Of a stretch of DNA of 9,298 nt, positions 1 to 5,982 are shown in pieces. The notes under the pieces are model-generated. The model ran no database searches. It had not been told where the DNA came from and worked only from the letters and a program-made list of their open reading frames with translations. Each line of letters begins with the position of its first letter. The first letter of the stretch is position 1. Source of the DNA: Chloroflexota bacterium (lineage in GTDB: Bacteria; Chloroflexota; UBA6077); assembly GCA_021788565.1 (NCBI GenBank), contig JAJYKO010000147.1, positions 1 to 9,298 of the forward strand, given 5' to 3'. A program made the translations under genes and the position numbers.

Positions 1-1260
1 CGATTGCCCGAAGAAGTAGTCCGGGTGGTTCACGATAAACTGGTCCAGAGGGTCACTGGTCGCCAGGAAAAGCGAGAGTGCCTGTCCCCGCCTTCGACCC
101 GCCCGACCCATCTGCTGCCAGCTGCTGGCGATGGTGCCGGGGTACCCTACTAGGACGCTCGCCTCCAGCCCCCCGATGTCGATCCCTAGCTCCAGGGCGT
201 TGGTGCTCACCACCGTCCGAACAGAGCCATCGCGGATGCCGCGCTCGATCGCCCGCCGCTCGTTGGGCAGGTACCCACCCCGATAGCCCTGGACCGACCA
301 CTCGGGCTTCCGGCGCCGAACAGCGGCTTCCTTCATGTAGGTAAGCAGCACCTCCACCGTGATCCGGCTGCGACCGAAAAGGATCGTCTGCACGTCGTTG
401 GGGATCAGGAACTGCTCCGCGATGCGCCTCGCCTCCAACAGGGCGCTGCGGCGGATGCCAAGCTGGCGGTTCAGGACCGGCGGGTTGTAGAACACCACGT
501 CTCGGGCACCGGAGGGGGCTCCGCTCCTGTCCACCAGTGCCACCGGCTCCTCCAGCAGCCGCTCGGCCAGTTCCTTAGGATTGGCGATGGTAGCAGAGGA
601 GCATATGAACTGAGGGTTGGAGCCGTAGTGCTGGCAGATCCGCTTGAGGCGACGAAGCAGGTTTCCCAGATGACTTCCGAAGACGCCCCTGTAGGTATGG
701 AGTTCGTCCACCACCACGAAGCGCAGGTTCTCGAACAGTTTTACCCACTTCGAGTGATGAGGCAGGATGCCGGCGTGGAGCATGTCCGGGTTGGTGACGA
801 CGATATGGCCCGCGGAGCGGACCGCGCGGCGTGCCGTGGCCGGCGTATCGCCGTCGTAGGTGTAGGTCTTGATGTCCACCTCCAGCGCCTCGACCAACCC
901 GTGAAGCTCGGCGAGCTGGTCCTGGGAGAGGGCCTTGGTAGGGAAGAGGTAGAGTGCCCGTGCCTCGGGGTTCTTCAGGATCGCGTCCAGCACCGGCGCG
1001 TTGTAGCAGAGGGTCTTGCCCGAGGCCGTGGGTGTGACCACTACCACGTTGTGTCCTGCCTGGACGTGGGCCACGGCTTCTGCCTGGTGTGAGTAGAGCG
1101 CCTGCACCCCGCGTCCTCGCAGCACCGAGACCAGCCTGGGATCGGTGCCCTGAGGGAACGGGGCGTATACGGCCTCGCGGGCCGGTATTCGGCGGTGGGC
1201 GGTCACGCCCGCGGAGAACTCGGAGGCGAGGAAGGAATCGACGACCTGGGGCAGGTTCAT
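1..1260 (-). CDS. DEAD/DEAH-box helicase, YprA/MrfA-like (3' part outside window)
   Basis: ATP-dependent superfamily 2 nucleic-acid helicase. The frame is open for 420 codons from the ATG at 1260-1258 and runs off the left edge. Visible motifs in order: an SHQ Q-motif-like element just before motif I; Walker A TPTASGKT at residues 76-83; Walker B DELH at 185-188, followed by TYRG; motif III SSAT at 221-224; a motif V region (STNALELGIDIG); motif VI QMGRAGRR at 383-390; and HPDYFFG near the edge. This order and the DELHTYRG and HPDYFFG strings are typical of the family that includes Bacillus YprA/MrfA, which acts in repair of mitomycin-type DNA damage. Those proteins are about 750 residues and end in a DUF1998/zinc-binding region, which would lie beyond the window. 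The start is supported by GAGAGG at 1271-1266, 5 nt upstream. The DNA-repair role here is inference by family. The helicase call is firm; the exact subfamily is less so. Confidence 0.93.
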   Translation of the reverse strand, partial: MNLPQVVDSFLASEFSAGVTAHRRIPAREAVYAPFPQGTDPRLVSVLRGRGVQALYSHQAEAVAHVQAGHNVVVVTPTASGKTLCYNAPVLDAILKNPEARALYLFPTKALSQDQLAELHGLVEALEVDIKTYTYDGDTPATARRAVRSAGHIVVTNPDMLHAGILPHHSKWVKLFENLRFVVVDELHTYRGVFGSHLGNLLRRLKRICQHYGSNPQFICSSATIANPKELAERLLEEPVALVDRSGAPSGARDVVFYNPPVLNRQLGIRRSALLEARRIAEQFLIPNDVQTILFGRSRITVEVLLTYMKEAAVRRRKPEWSVQGYRGGYLPNERRAIERGIRDGSVRTVVSTNALELGIDIGGLEASVLVGYPGTIASSWQQMGRAGRRRGQALSLFLATSDPLDQFIVNHPDYFFGQS

Positions 1261-1293
1261 GGGCGCCTCTCACGAAGGTGGAGTGTGGACGCC

Positions 1294-1299
1294 ATTATA
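1294..1299 (-). promoter_or_regulatory. Extended -10 promoter of the helicase gene
   Basis: On the minus strand this is a perfect TATAAT preceded directly by TGA, which gives the extended -10 form TGnTATAAT. No good -35 hexamer is found 16-18 bp upstream, which extended -10 promoters tolerate. The predicted transcript start is near 1287, giving a leader of about 27 nt that contains the GAGAGG ribosome site. Confidence 0.6.
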
Positions 1300-1335
1300 T
1301 CATCGGCGTTTGGATTCCCTTGCGCAACGCAGCCG

Positions 1336-1354
1336 CGAATTGACACGGAATTCG
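1336..1354. promoter_or_regulatory. Inverted repeat over the -35 box (candidate operator)
   Basis: CGAATT (1336-1341) and AATTCG (1349-1354) are perfect inverted arms separated by 7 bp. The repeat is centred on the TTGACA -35 hexamer of the dehydratase promoter. A dimeric repressor bound here would block the polymerase. Arms of 6 bp can arise by chance, and no regulator gene is adjacent, so this is only a candidate. Confidence 0.3.
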
Positions 1355-1368
1355 TCGCGGGATATGCT
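1340..1368 (+). promoter_or_regulatory. Sigma-70 type promoter of the dehydratase/dehydrogenase pair
   Basis: TTGACA (1340-1345, perfect -35), a 17-bp spacer, then TATGCT (1363-1368, 4 of 6 to the -10 consensus). The predicted start is near 1375, leaving a leader of about 41 nt with a GGGAG ribosome site at 1405-1409, 6 nt before the ATG at 1416. It is divergent from the helicase promoter and about 40 bp from it. Confidence 0.65.
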
Positions 1369-1415
1369 CAGGCCCGTTGCTACTTGCCAGCAGTCTTCGC
1401 TGATGGGAGCCTGAG

Positions 1416-2516
1416 ATGAAGATTACCGACGTCGAAGTTCTCCTGATCGCCATCCCCCTGCGCAAGCCCACCTCGATGTCTAACCGGACGGTCACCTCCA
1501 GAGAGTACGTGGTCACCCGCGTGCGGACCGATGAAGGGATCGTGGGCTCTGCTTACACCCTAGGCGGGGCCGTCGTTTTGAGTGCCGTCAGGGATACCCT
1601 GAGGCCACTCGTCCTGGGCGCCGACCCATTCGATACGGAGCGGCTATGGGACAAGATGTACAGGGCAACACTGATGGTCGGACGTAAGGGAGCGGTAATC
1701 AGGGCTCTCAGCACCATCGACATCTCCCTCTGGGACATCAAGGGCAAGGCCCTGGGCCTCCCGCTGGCGAGGCTTCTTGGCAGCTCAGCAGCCCGAATCC
1801 CGGTCTACGCCAGCGGCGGCTACTACCGGCAGGGCGAGAGCTTCCAGGAGATGGCCAGCGAAATGGCAGGTGTCGTCGAACGGCTCGGGGTAGGTGCGAT
1901 CAAGGTGAAGGTAGGTGCGCTCTCTTTCAAGGAAGAGGTCGAGCGGCTCAAGGTCCTCCGAGGTACCGTCGGGGATGGGGTACAGATCATGGTGGATGCC
2001 AACTGCGCCTGGAACGACCTCACCTACGCGCGCAAGATCATGCGGGCCTTCGAGGAGTACGGTATTGGCTGGTTCGAGGAACCGGTGCTGCCGGACAACT
2101 TCAGGGGCGGTGCGGATCTGGCGGCGAGTTTTGAGACGCCCGTTGCTACCGGAGAACAGGAGTGCACCCGCTGGGGCTTCCGCGATCTGATCGAGCACAG
2201 GGCGGCGGACATCCTGCAACCGGACGTAGCCGTGGTCGGCGGGGTGAGCGAGTGGATGAAGGTAGCAGCCCTCGCCTCCACCTACGATCTGCCGGTGTCC
2301 TCCCACTACTTCCACGACGTCCACGTGCACCTGATGGCCTCCATTCCTAACGGCTTGATGGCCGAGTACTTCCTGCGCGACCTGGATATCATGGTGTTCG
2401 ACGAAGTGGTGAAGGAGCCGCTCGTGCCGGAGAACGGCTACCTCGCGGTGCCACAGCGGCCGGGCCTCGGGATGGACCTGGACGAGGCCAAGCTGGAGAA
2501 ATATCGTATCGGATAG
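1416..2516 (+). CDS. Enolase-superfamily enzyme, mandelate racemase group (acid-sugar dehydratase or racemase)
   Basis: A 366-residue cytosolic metal-dependent enzyme of the mandelate racemase/muconate lactonizing family. It abstracts a proton alpha to a carboxylate, so likely reactions are dehydration or epimerisation of a hydroxy or sugar acid. Visible in order: the capping domain (about 1-125, with the SLWDIKGKALGLPL signature), then the TIM barrel with the KxK bases K163 and K165, metal ligands D194, E221 and E247, the D270/H297 dyad, and E317. Mandelate racemase of Pseudomonas uses K164, K166, D195, E221, E247, D270, H297 and E317, so the complete catalytic set is present at almost identical numbering. 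This places it in the MR subgroup with two-base (Lys and His-Asp) chemistry, but does not name the substrate: mandelate, talarate/galactarate and other aldonate enzymes share these residues. The next gene downstream is an iron-type alcohol dehydrogenase, suggesting catabolism of a carboxylic acid carbon source. No signal peptide is seen. Confidence 0.93.
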   Translation: MKITDVEVLLIAIPLRKPTSMSNRTVTSREYVVTRVRTDEGIVGSAYTLGGAVVLSAVRDTLRPLVLGADPFDTERLWDKMYRATLMVGRKGAVIRALSTIDISLWDIKGKALGLPLARLLGSSAARIPVYASGGYYRQGESFQEMASEMAGVVERLGVGAIKVKVGALSFKEEVERLKVLRGTVGDGVQIMVDANCAWNDLTYARKIMRAFEEYGIGWFEEPVLPDNFRGGADLAASFETPVATGEQECTRWGFRDLIEHRAADILQPDVAVVGGVSEWMKVAALASTYDLPVSSHYFHDVHVHLMASIPNGLMAEYFLRDLDIMVFDEVVKEPLVPENGYLAVPQRPGLGMDLDEAKLEKYRIG

Positions 2517-2525
2517 CGATGCTTA

Positions 2526-2577
2526 GGGTTCTGAGTTCTGAGTTCTGGGTTCTGGGTTCTGGGTTCTGGGTTCTGAG
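2526..2577 (+). repeat. TTCTGRG heptanucleotide tandem array with G-quadruplex motif
   Basis: Seven head-to-tail copies of a 7-nt unit, TTCTGAG or TTCTGGG, run from 2529 to 2577 and are preceded by GGG. The order is two GAG units, four GGG units, one GAG unit. The four GGG tracts at 2547-2549, 2554-2556, 2561-2563 and 2568-2570 are separated by identical 4-nt TTCT loops, which meets the standard G3-loop-G3 quadruplex rule on the coding strand and therefore in the mRNA. The array starts 9 nt after the dehydratase stop codon and lies upstream of the alcohol dehydrogenase ribosome site. Confidence 0.9.
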
Positions 2578-2585
2578 TGGAGGGC

Positions 2586-2637
2586 GCAGGACGTAGGACT
2601 GAGGACCAATAGCTGACGACTGATAGCTGATAGCTAC
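2586..2637 (+). repeat. Second heptad array: RGGAC-type and TGATAGC-type units
   Basis: Read in steps of seven from 2586, the sequence is GCAGGAC, GTAGGAC, TGAGGAC, CAATAGC, TGACGAC, TGATAGC, TGATAGC. Units drift from an AGGAC-ending form to a TGATAGC form while a CTGA core recurs at 2599, 2613, 2620 and 2627, all multiples of 7 apart. It follows the TTCTGRG array with a small phase shift, so nearly the whole 140-bp intergenic gap has 7-nt periodicity. The 12-mer at 2595-2606 recurs inverted at 5971-5982. Confidence 0.75.
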
Positions 2638-2640
2638 TAC

Positions 2641-2647
2641 GAGGAGG
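2641..2647 (+). promoter_or_regulatory. Ribosome binding site of the iron alcohol dehydrogenase
   Basis: GAGGAGG lies 9 nt before the ATG at 2657 and directly after the heptad repeats. A second GGAG at 2652-2655 is only 1 nt from the ATG and is too close to serve. This pairing fixes the start at 2657. Confidence 0.7.
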
Positions 2648-2656
2648 ATAGGGAGC

Positions 2657-3820
2657 ATGGATCTCAACAGGGTCTTCAATTGGGAAATGCCCGGCAGGTT
2701 GGTCGTCGGGCCGGGGTGCGCACGGACGGCCGGCGCCGAGCTGAAGAAGCTGGGCGGCAGCAAGGTGTTGATCGTGACCGACAAGGGCGTCGAAGGGGCG
2801 GGAGTGCTCACCGGCATTATTGAGAGCCTTCAGGCAGCGGGGGTGGGATACACCATCTACAGCGATGTAGAGCCGAATCCCAGCATCAAGTGCGTGCTCG
2901 CGGCCGCGGCCATGTACAAGGCCGAGGGTTGTGACTGCCTGCTCGGCATCGGCGGCGGCAGCTCCATGGACACCGCCAAGGTAGCGGGGGCGGTTCTCAA
3001 CAACCCGGGCATGGACGTCCGAGCTATGGAAGGGGTGGGCAAATTCCCCAACCGGATCCCCCCGATGCTTGCCATCCCCACCACCTGCGGGACCGGAGCT
3101 GAGGTGACCCCCACGGGAGTCATTACCGACTCCGAGACTCACTACAAGTTCCCTGTTATGCACAGCTACCTCTACCCCGCGGTGTCGCTGATCGATGGCA
3201 GCCTCCTGACGAAGCTGCCTGGCAAGGTAGTCGCCTCCACCGGCATGGACGCCTTCTGCCACGCCGCTGAGTCCTACACCAACCTGAACACCAACCCCAT
3301 AAGCGACGCCCTGGACCTGAAAGCCATGTCCATGATCTCCGACTGGCTCAGGCCGGCCGTGGCCAACCAGAACCTGGAGGCCATGTCCAACATGGTGCTG
3401 GCCAGCACCATCGCGGGGATGGGCTTCGCCAACACCCGCGTGACTATCGTCCACTCCATGAGCCACCCGGTCAGCGGTTTCCATGGTGTGCCCCATGGGG
3501 TGGCGAACGCCGTCCTGCTGCCATACGTGATGGACTTCAACCTGATTGGTAATCCCCAGCGGTTCGCTGACATAGCCGAGGCGATGGGTGAGGACACCAT
3601 GGGACTGACCACCATGGAGGCCGCTCGGCTGGCACCGAAGGCGGTGAGGGAGCTGTCCAAGGACGTGGGTATCCCCGAGACCTTCAAGGAGCTGGGAGTC
3701 ACCCACGAGCACCTGGATGCCATGATCGAGGACACCTTCAAGAGCGGGAACATCGCGATAAACCCCGTGAAGGTGACTCGTGAGGTCGTTGAGCGGATCT
3801 ATCGGGAGGCGATAGGGTAG
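2657..3820 (+). CDS. Iron-containing (group III) alcohol dehydrogenase
   Basis: A 387-residue NAD(P)-dependent alcohol/aldehyde oxidoreductase of the FucO/AdhB type, a normal length for the family. The N-terminal dinucleotide domain carries GIGGGSSMDTAK (97-108), which binds the cofactor. Next comes PTTCGTGAE (141-149). The C-terminal helical domain carries the metal site: D198 and H202 (in GMDAFCHAAESY), H266 and H280 (in HSMSHPVSGFHGVPHG). The spacings D-x3-H and H-x13-H match D196, H200, H263 and H277 of E. coli FucO. H270, the other conserved histidine, is also present. The metal is probably iron but the family can use zinc. Substrates of relatives range from lactaldehyde and ethanol to 1,3-propanediol and semialdehydes, so none is assigned. 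It lies 140 bp downstream of the MR-group gene on the same strand and ends 7 nt before a strong hairpin, consistent with a two-gene unit. Confidence 0.95.
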   Translation: MDLNRVFNWEMPGRLVVGPGCARTAGAELKKLGGSKVLIVTDKGVEGAGVLTGIIESLQAAGVGYTIYSDVEPNPSIKCVLAAAAMYKAEGCDCLLGIGGGSSMDTAKVAGAVLNNPGMDVRAMEGVGKFPNRIPPMLAIPTTCGTGAEVTPTGVITDSETHYKFPVMHSYLYPAVSLIDGSLLTKLPGKVVASTGMDAFCHAAESYTNLNTNPISDALDLKAMSMISDWLRPAVANQNLEAMSNMVLASTIAGMGFANTRVTIVHSMSHPVSGFHGVPHGVANAVLLPYVMDFNLIGNPQRFADIAEAMGEDTMGLTTMEAARLAPKAVRELSKDVGIPETFKELGVTHEHLDAMIEDTFKSGNIAINPVKVTREVVERIYREAIG

Positions 3821-3827
3821 CTCTGAG

Positions 3828-3862
3828 CAGACCCCCGAGGTCTTATAGACCTCGGGGGTCTG
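3828..3862 (+). terminator. Perfect 15-bp hairpin after the alcohol dehydrogenase
   Basis: The arm at 3828-3842 is exactly complementary to 3848-3862, with a 5-nt loop TTATA. The stem is GC-rich (CCCCCGAGG core). It starts 7 nt after the dehydrogenase stop codon. There is no T-run on the 3' side (GCTTCGCG follows), so it is not a textbook intrinsic terminator. It may still end transcription or protect the mRNA 3' end. Confidence 0.65.
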
Positions 3863-3889
3863 GCTTCGCGTCTGAGCCGTGCGTCGATC

Positions 3890-3918
3890 TTGACTCGTTT
3901 CCCGACGGAGGGTAAGCT
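3890..3918 (+). promoter_or_regulatory. Promoter of the histidine kinase, predicting a leaderless mRNA
   Basis: TTGACT (3890-3895, 5 of 6 to the -35 consensus), a 17-bp spacer, then TAAGCT (3913-3918, form TAnnnT). The last T of the -10 is 7 bp before the ATG at 3925, so the expected transcript start is the A of that ATG. The only Shine-Dalgarno-like run, GGAGGG at 3907-3912, would then lie upstream of the transcript and be unused. In the alternative, that run is a real but distant (12 nt) ribosome site and the promoter lies further upstream. Confidence 0.45.
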
Positions 3919-3924
3919 GCGGAT

Positions 3925-4905
3925 ATGATCCACGAGGATGCTGCTTTCTCCCCTGACAGGACCATCCAGGATGCCCGATCCCGGGTCGACGGCTGCCGTA
4001 GCGACCTTCGTGGCCTGCTGTCCGCATCCCAGAGCGACTACCATGGCATCCTCGCCGAGCTCGACGGACTTGCCTCAGCCTCGATCGAAAGGCGAGGAGA
4101 ACTGCCTGCCAGCAGGCAGCAGGCAAAGCAGCTGCAACGCGCCGCGGAGGAGTTCGATAGCGTTATTAACCGTCTATCGGCCGCCATTTCCTACCTGAAT
4201 GATGCCGACGACGCCCTCCAGGGAAAGTCGGTGCGGCTGAATCCCTCACTTCAGGAGTCCGCAACCTCCCTGGAAACTGTTGCCATCCAGGCGCAGGAGG
4301 AGGAGCGATCCCGGCTGGCCCGGGAGATCCACGATGGGCCGGCGCAGATCCTTGCCAATGTGGCCCTCCAACTGGAGTACATATCGAAGCTGGCCATTCG
4401 TGATCCGGGCCGTGCCAGGGACGAGATAGACACGATTCAGAAGGACCTGAGGCTGGCCGTGGGCGAGGTGCGTCGCTTCATGTACGACCTGCGCCCTCCC
4501 GCTCTCGCCCAGCAGGGAGTCGGTCCGGCCGTGGAGAGCCACTGCCAGAGGTTGGCCCACCGCTTTGGCATGGAGATCTTCATCGACTGGCAGTCTACGG
4601 CCATGCTACCCCCTTCCCACGATACCGCTGTGTTCCGCGTCATCCAGGAGGCCTTGCAGAACGTCGTGAAGCACGCCCAGGCGACACAGGCGCGAGTGCG
4701 TGCTGTGGATCAGGAGGGTTACCTGGAAGTCACCATCTCCGACAATGGCAAGGGGTTCGAGCCAGAGATGGTGAGGAGCCTGGATCCCAAACACTTCGGT
4801 CTGGCGGGTATGCGGGCTCGTGCTCAGCAGATCGGCGCCAGCCTGGACGTCTCCTCCCTCCCCGGCCGCGGGACCTCAGTAACCCTGCGGGTGCCGATGA
4901 ACTAG
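3925..4905 (+). CDS. Cytosolic sensor histidine kinase, NarL/DegS type (HisKA_3)
   Basis: A 326-residue two-component kinase. It autophosphorylates on a histidine and passes the phosphate to a response regulator, normally of the LuxR/NarL class. Residues 1-125 are polar with no membrane helix and no signal peptide, and 60-100 and 115-135 look helical or coiled-coil (for example SRQQAKQLQRAAEEFD), like the sensor part of cytosolic DegS. The dimerisation/phosphoacceptor domain has the HisKA_3 H-box EEERSRLAREIHDGPAQ with H136. The ATPase domain has the N-box IQEALQNVVKHA (N246), the G1 box SDNGKGF (D273, G275, G277), FGLAGMRARA (291-300) and GRGTSV (314-319). All catalytic motifs are intact. 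No response-regulator gene is adjacent, so it is an orphan here. The signal is unknown. The start is the first in-frame ATG next to a plausible promoter and is moderately secure. Confidence 0.92.
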   Translation: MIHEDAAFSPDRTIQDARSRVDGCRSDLRGLLSASQSDYHGILAELDGLASASIERRGELPASRQQAKQLQRAAEEFDSVINRLSAAISYLNDADDALQGKSVRLNPSLQESATSLETVAIQAQEEERSRLAREIHDGPAQILANVALQLEYISKLAIRDPGRARDEIDTIQKDLRLAVGEVRRFMYDLRPPALAQQGVGPAVESHCQRLAHRFGMEIFIDWQSTAMLPPSHDTAVFRVIQEALQNVVKHAQATQARVRAVDQEGYLEVTISDNGKGFEPEMVRSLDPKHFGLAGMRARAQQIGASLDVSSLPGRGTSVTLRVPMN

Positions 4906-4988
4906 CGCTGCGTCACCCGCGATTTGGAAGCTTGGCGCGGGCGATCTCCCTAACGCTGGCGTTCTACCGACGGCAGCACACGATGAAC
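4906..4988. other. Convergent intergenic gap with a weak hairpin
   Basis: This is the 83-bp gap between the ends of the kinase gene and the C-N hydrolase gene, which converge here. CCCGCG (4916-4921) can pair with CGCGGG (4936-4941) across a 14-nt loop, with no T-run on either side. It could act as a weak shared terminator, but the stem is short enough to be chance in GC-rich DNA. Nothing else is seen. Confidence 0.3.
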
Positions 4989-5945
4989 TCAAGCCATGCG
5001 CGACACGATGCCGTACAGTTCCGGACGACGATCCCGTGCGTAGTAGTACTTCCTTCCGTATTCCGCTATGTCGTCAAGGTCGAACTCGGCCCGAAGCAGC
5101 ACGGGCCCCTCGTGAGCAGGACACTGGGCCAGCACCGTGCTTTCGGGATGGATGACGCAGCTCATTCCAAAGAAGAGCCTCTCAGCCTCCAGTATCTCGG
5201 GACCGCCCTTGTTCACCGCTACAACGAATAACCCGTTCTGCACGGCGGCGGCCTGCAGTTCCGCGGTGAAGGTTCCGGCGCGGCGCGCTGGCGCGGAGGC
5301 TGCCGGAACGAAGACGATCTCTGCTCCCGAGAGCGACAACACCCTCCACGCTTCTGGGAACGATCGGTCGTAGCAGATCAGGCAGCCCACAGTACCGACG
5401 TCTGTCCTGAAGACGGGGAGGCCCGGGCCTGGCCGGAAGAAGTACTTCTCGTTGGTCGAAACCTGGCCGGTGGAGTAGTGGGGTAGATGGGTCTTGCGGT
5501 ACGAGTTCACCTTCGTGCCGTCCGGCAGTTCGCCGGAGATGATCTCGCCGCGCCGGTCCAGGATGACGGCGCTGTTGTGGAACTCGCCGGCCCTCGGGCC
5601 TCTCTCGTAGATGGGCAGCACCACGTTTACTCCGTACTCCGCGGCGAGCCTCGAAAAGGTCTCCGTCGTCGGACCGGGAATGGGCTCGGCCTGTTCCATC
5701 CAGGAGGCATCGTTGGTACCGCAGAAATACATCGTGGTAGAAAGCTCTGAGAAGACCACGAAGTCGGCAGCGAACGCGTCCAGCCCTGTCCGCATCCACT
5801 CCGCCATGCTGGACACGTTCCGTCCCTTGTCCAGTGTGGCCGGACCGTTCTGGACCAGCAGCACCTTAACGGGCCTCGTAGGCCGATCCTTCTCTGGCCT
5901 GTAGCTGAGCACCGGTAATGCTGCGCCACCCTGGCTCTCTGACAT
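4989..5945 (-). CDS. Nitrilase-superfamily C-N hydrolase (carbamoyl-amide amidohydrolase-like)
   Basis: A 318-residue cytosolic hydrolase of the carbon-nitrogen hydrolase family, which cleaves non-peptide C-N bonds by a Glu-Lys-Cys thiol mechanism. The triad is visible: E67 in VVFSELST, K151 in SYRKTHLP, C191 in CLICYDRSFPE. The YRK-H-P and ICYD-FPE contexts resemble beta-ureidopropionases and N-carbamoyl-putrescine/amino acid amidohydrolases more than true nitrilases, but that is family resemblance and not a substrate assignment. The length is normal. The start is set at the ATG at 5945-5943 because GAGGTGAT (5957-5950), a near-perfect anti-16S match, lies at correct spacing from it. A GTG at 5954 is itself inside that ribosome site. 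The gene is third in a minus-strand operon after the AtzG-like protein and the amidase, 36 nt behind the amidase stop. It probably acts on a product of the amidase or on a related amide or ureido compound. Confidence 0.9.
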   Translation of the reverse strand: MSESQGGAALPVLSYRPEKDRPTRPVKVLLVQNGPATLDKGRNVSSMAEWMRTGLDAFAADFVVFSELSTTMYFCGTNDASWMEQAEPIPGPTTETFSRLAAEYGVNVVLPIYERGPRAGEFHNSAVILDRRGEIISGELPDGTKVNSYRKTHLPHYSTGQVSTNEKYFFRPGPGLPVFRTDVGTVGCLICYDRSFPEAWRVLSLSGAEIVFVPAASAPARRAGTFTAELQAAAVQNGLFVVAVNKGGPEILEAERLFFGMSCVIHPESTVLAQCPAHEGPVLLRAEFDLDDIAEYGRKYYYARDRRPELYGIVSRMA

Positions 5946-5949
5946 CTCG

Positions 5950-5957
5950 ATCACCTC
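5950..5957 (-). promoter_or_regulatory. Ribosome binding site that decides the C-N hydrolase start
   Basis: GAGGTGAT on the minus strand is followed by CGAG and then the ATG at 5945-5943. The GTG at 5954-5952 is contained in this site, so it cannot be the initiator if the site is used. Confidence 0.75.
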
Positions 5958-5966
5958 ACGCAGGAT

Positions 5967-5982
5967 CTCAGTCCTCAGTCCT
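5967..5982 (-). repeat. Second copy of the heptad repeat, overlapping the amidase stop
   Basis: On the minus strand this reads AGGACTGAGGACTGAG, two copies of the 7-mer GGACTGA plus a partial unit. It shares the exact 12-mer AGGACTGAGGAC with 2595-2606. It begins inside the TAA stop of the amidase (5984-5982) and occupies about half of the 36-nt gap before the C-N hydrolase. Confidence 0.7.

Noticed and set aside
575..1273. A 232-codon minus-strand frame overlapping the helicase
   Set aside because: It is an out-of-frame, Arg/Gly/Pro-rich shadow of the helicase, whose own frame carries every helicase motif.
2526..2637. The repeat array as a CRISPR
   Set aside because: Units are 7 nt and directly adjacent with no spacers, and no cas gene is present.
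2438..4126. A 562-codon open frame on the minus strand across the alcohol dehydrogenase and kinase genes
   Set aside because: It is antisense to two genes with complete family motifs, is rich in His/Gly/Val shadow composition, runs through the heptad repeat and the terminator hairpin, and shows no domain.
4916..4941. Hairpin CCCGCG/CGCGGG as a bidirectional terminator between the convergent genes
   Set aside because: The stem is only 6 bp with a 14-nt loop and no T-runs, so it is listed only as a weak part of the gap.
5946..5954. GTG at 5954 as start of the C-N hydrolase
   Set aside because: The GTG is part of the GAGGTGAT ribosome site, which is correctly spaced for the ATG at 5945.
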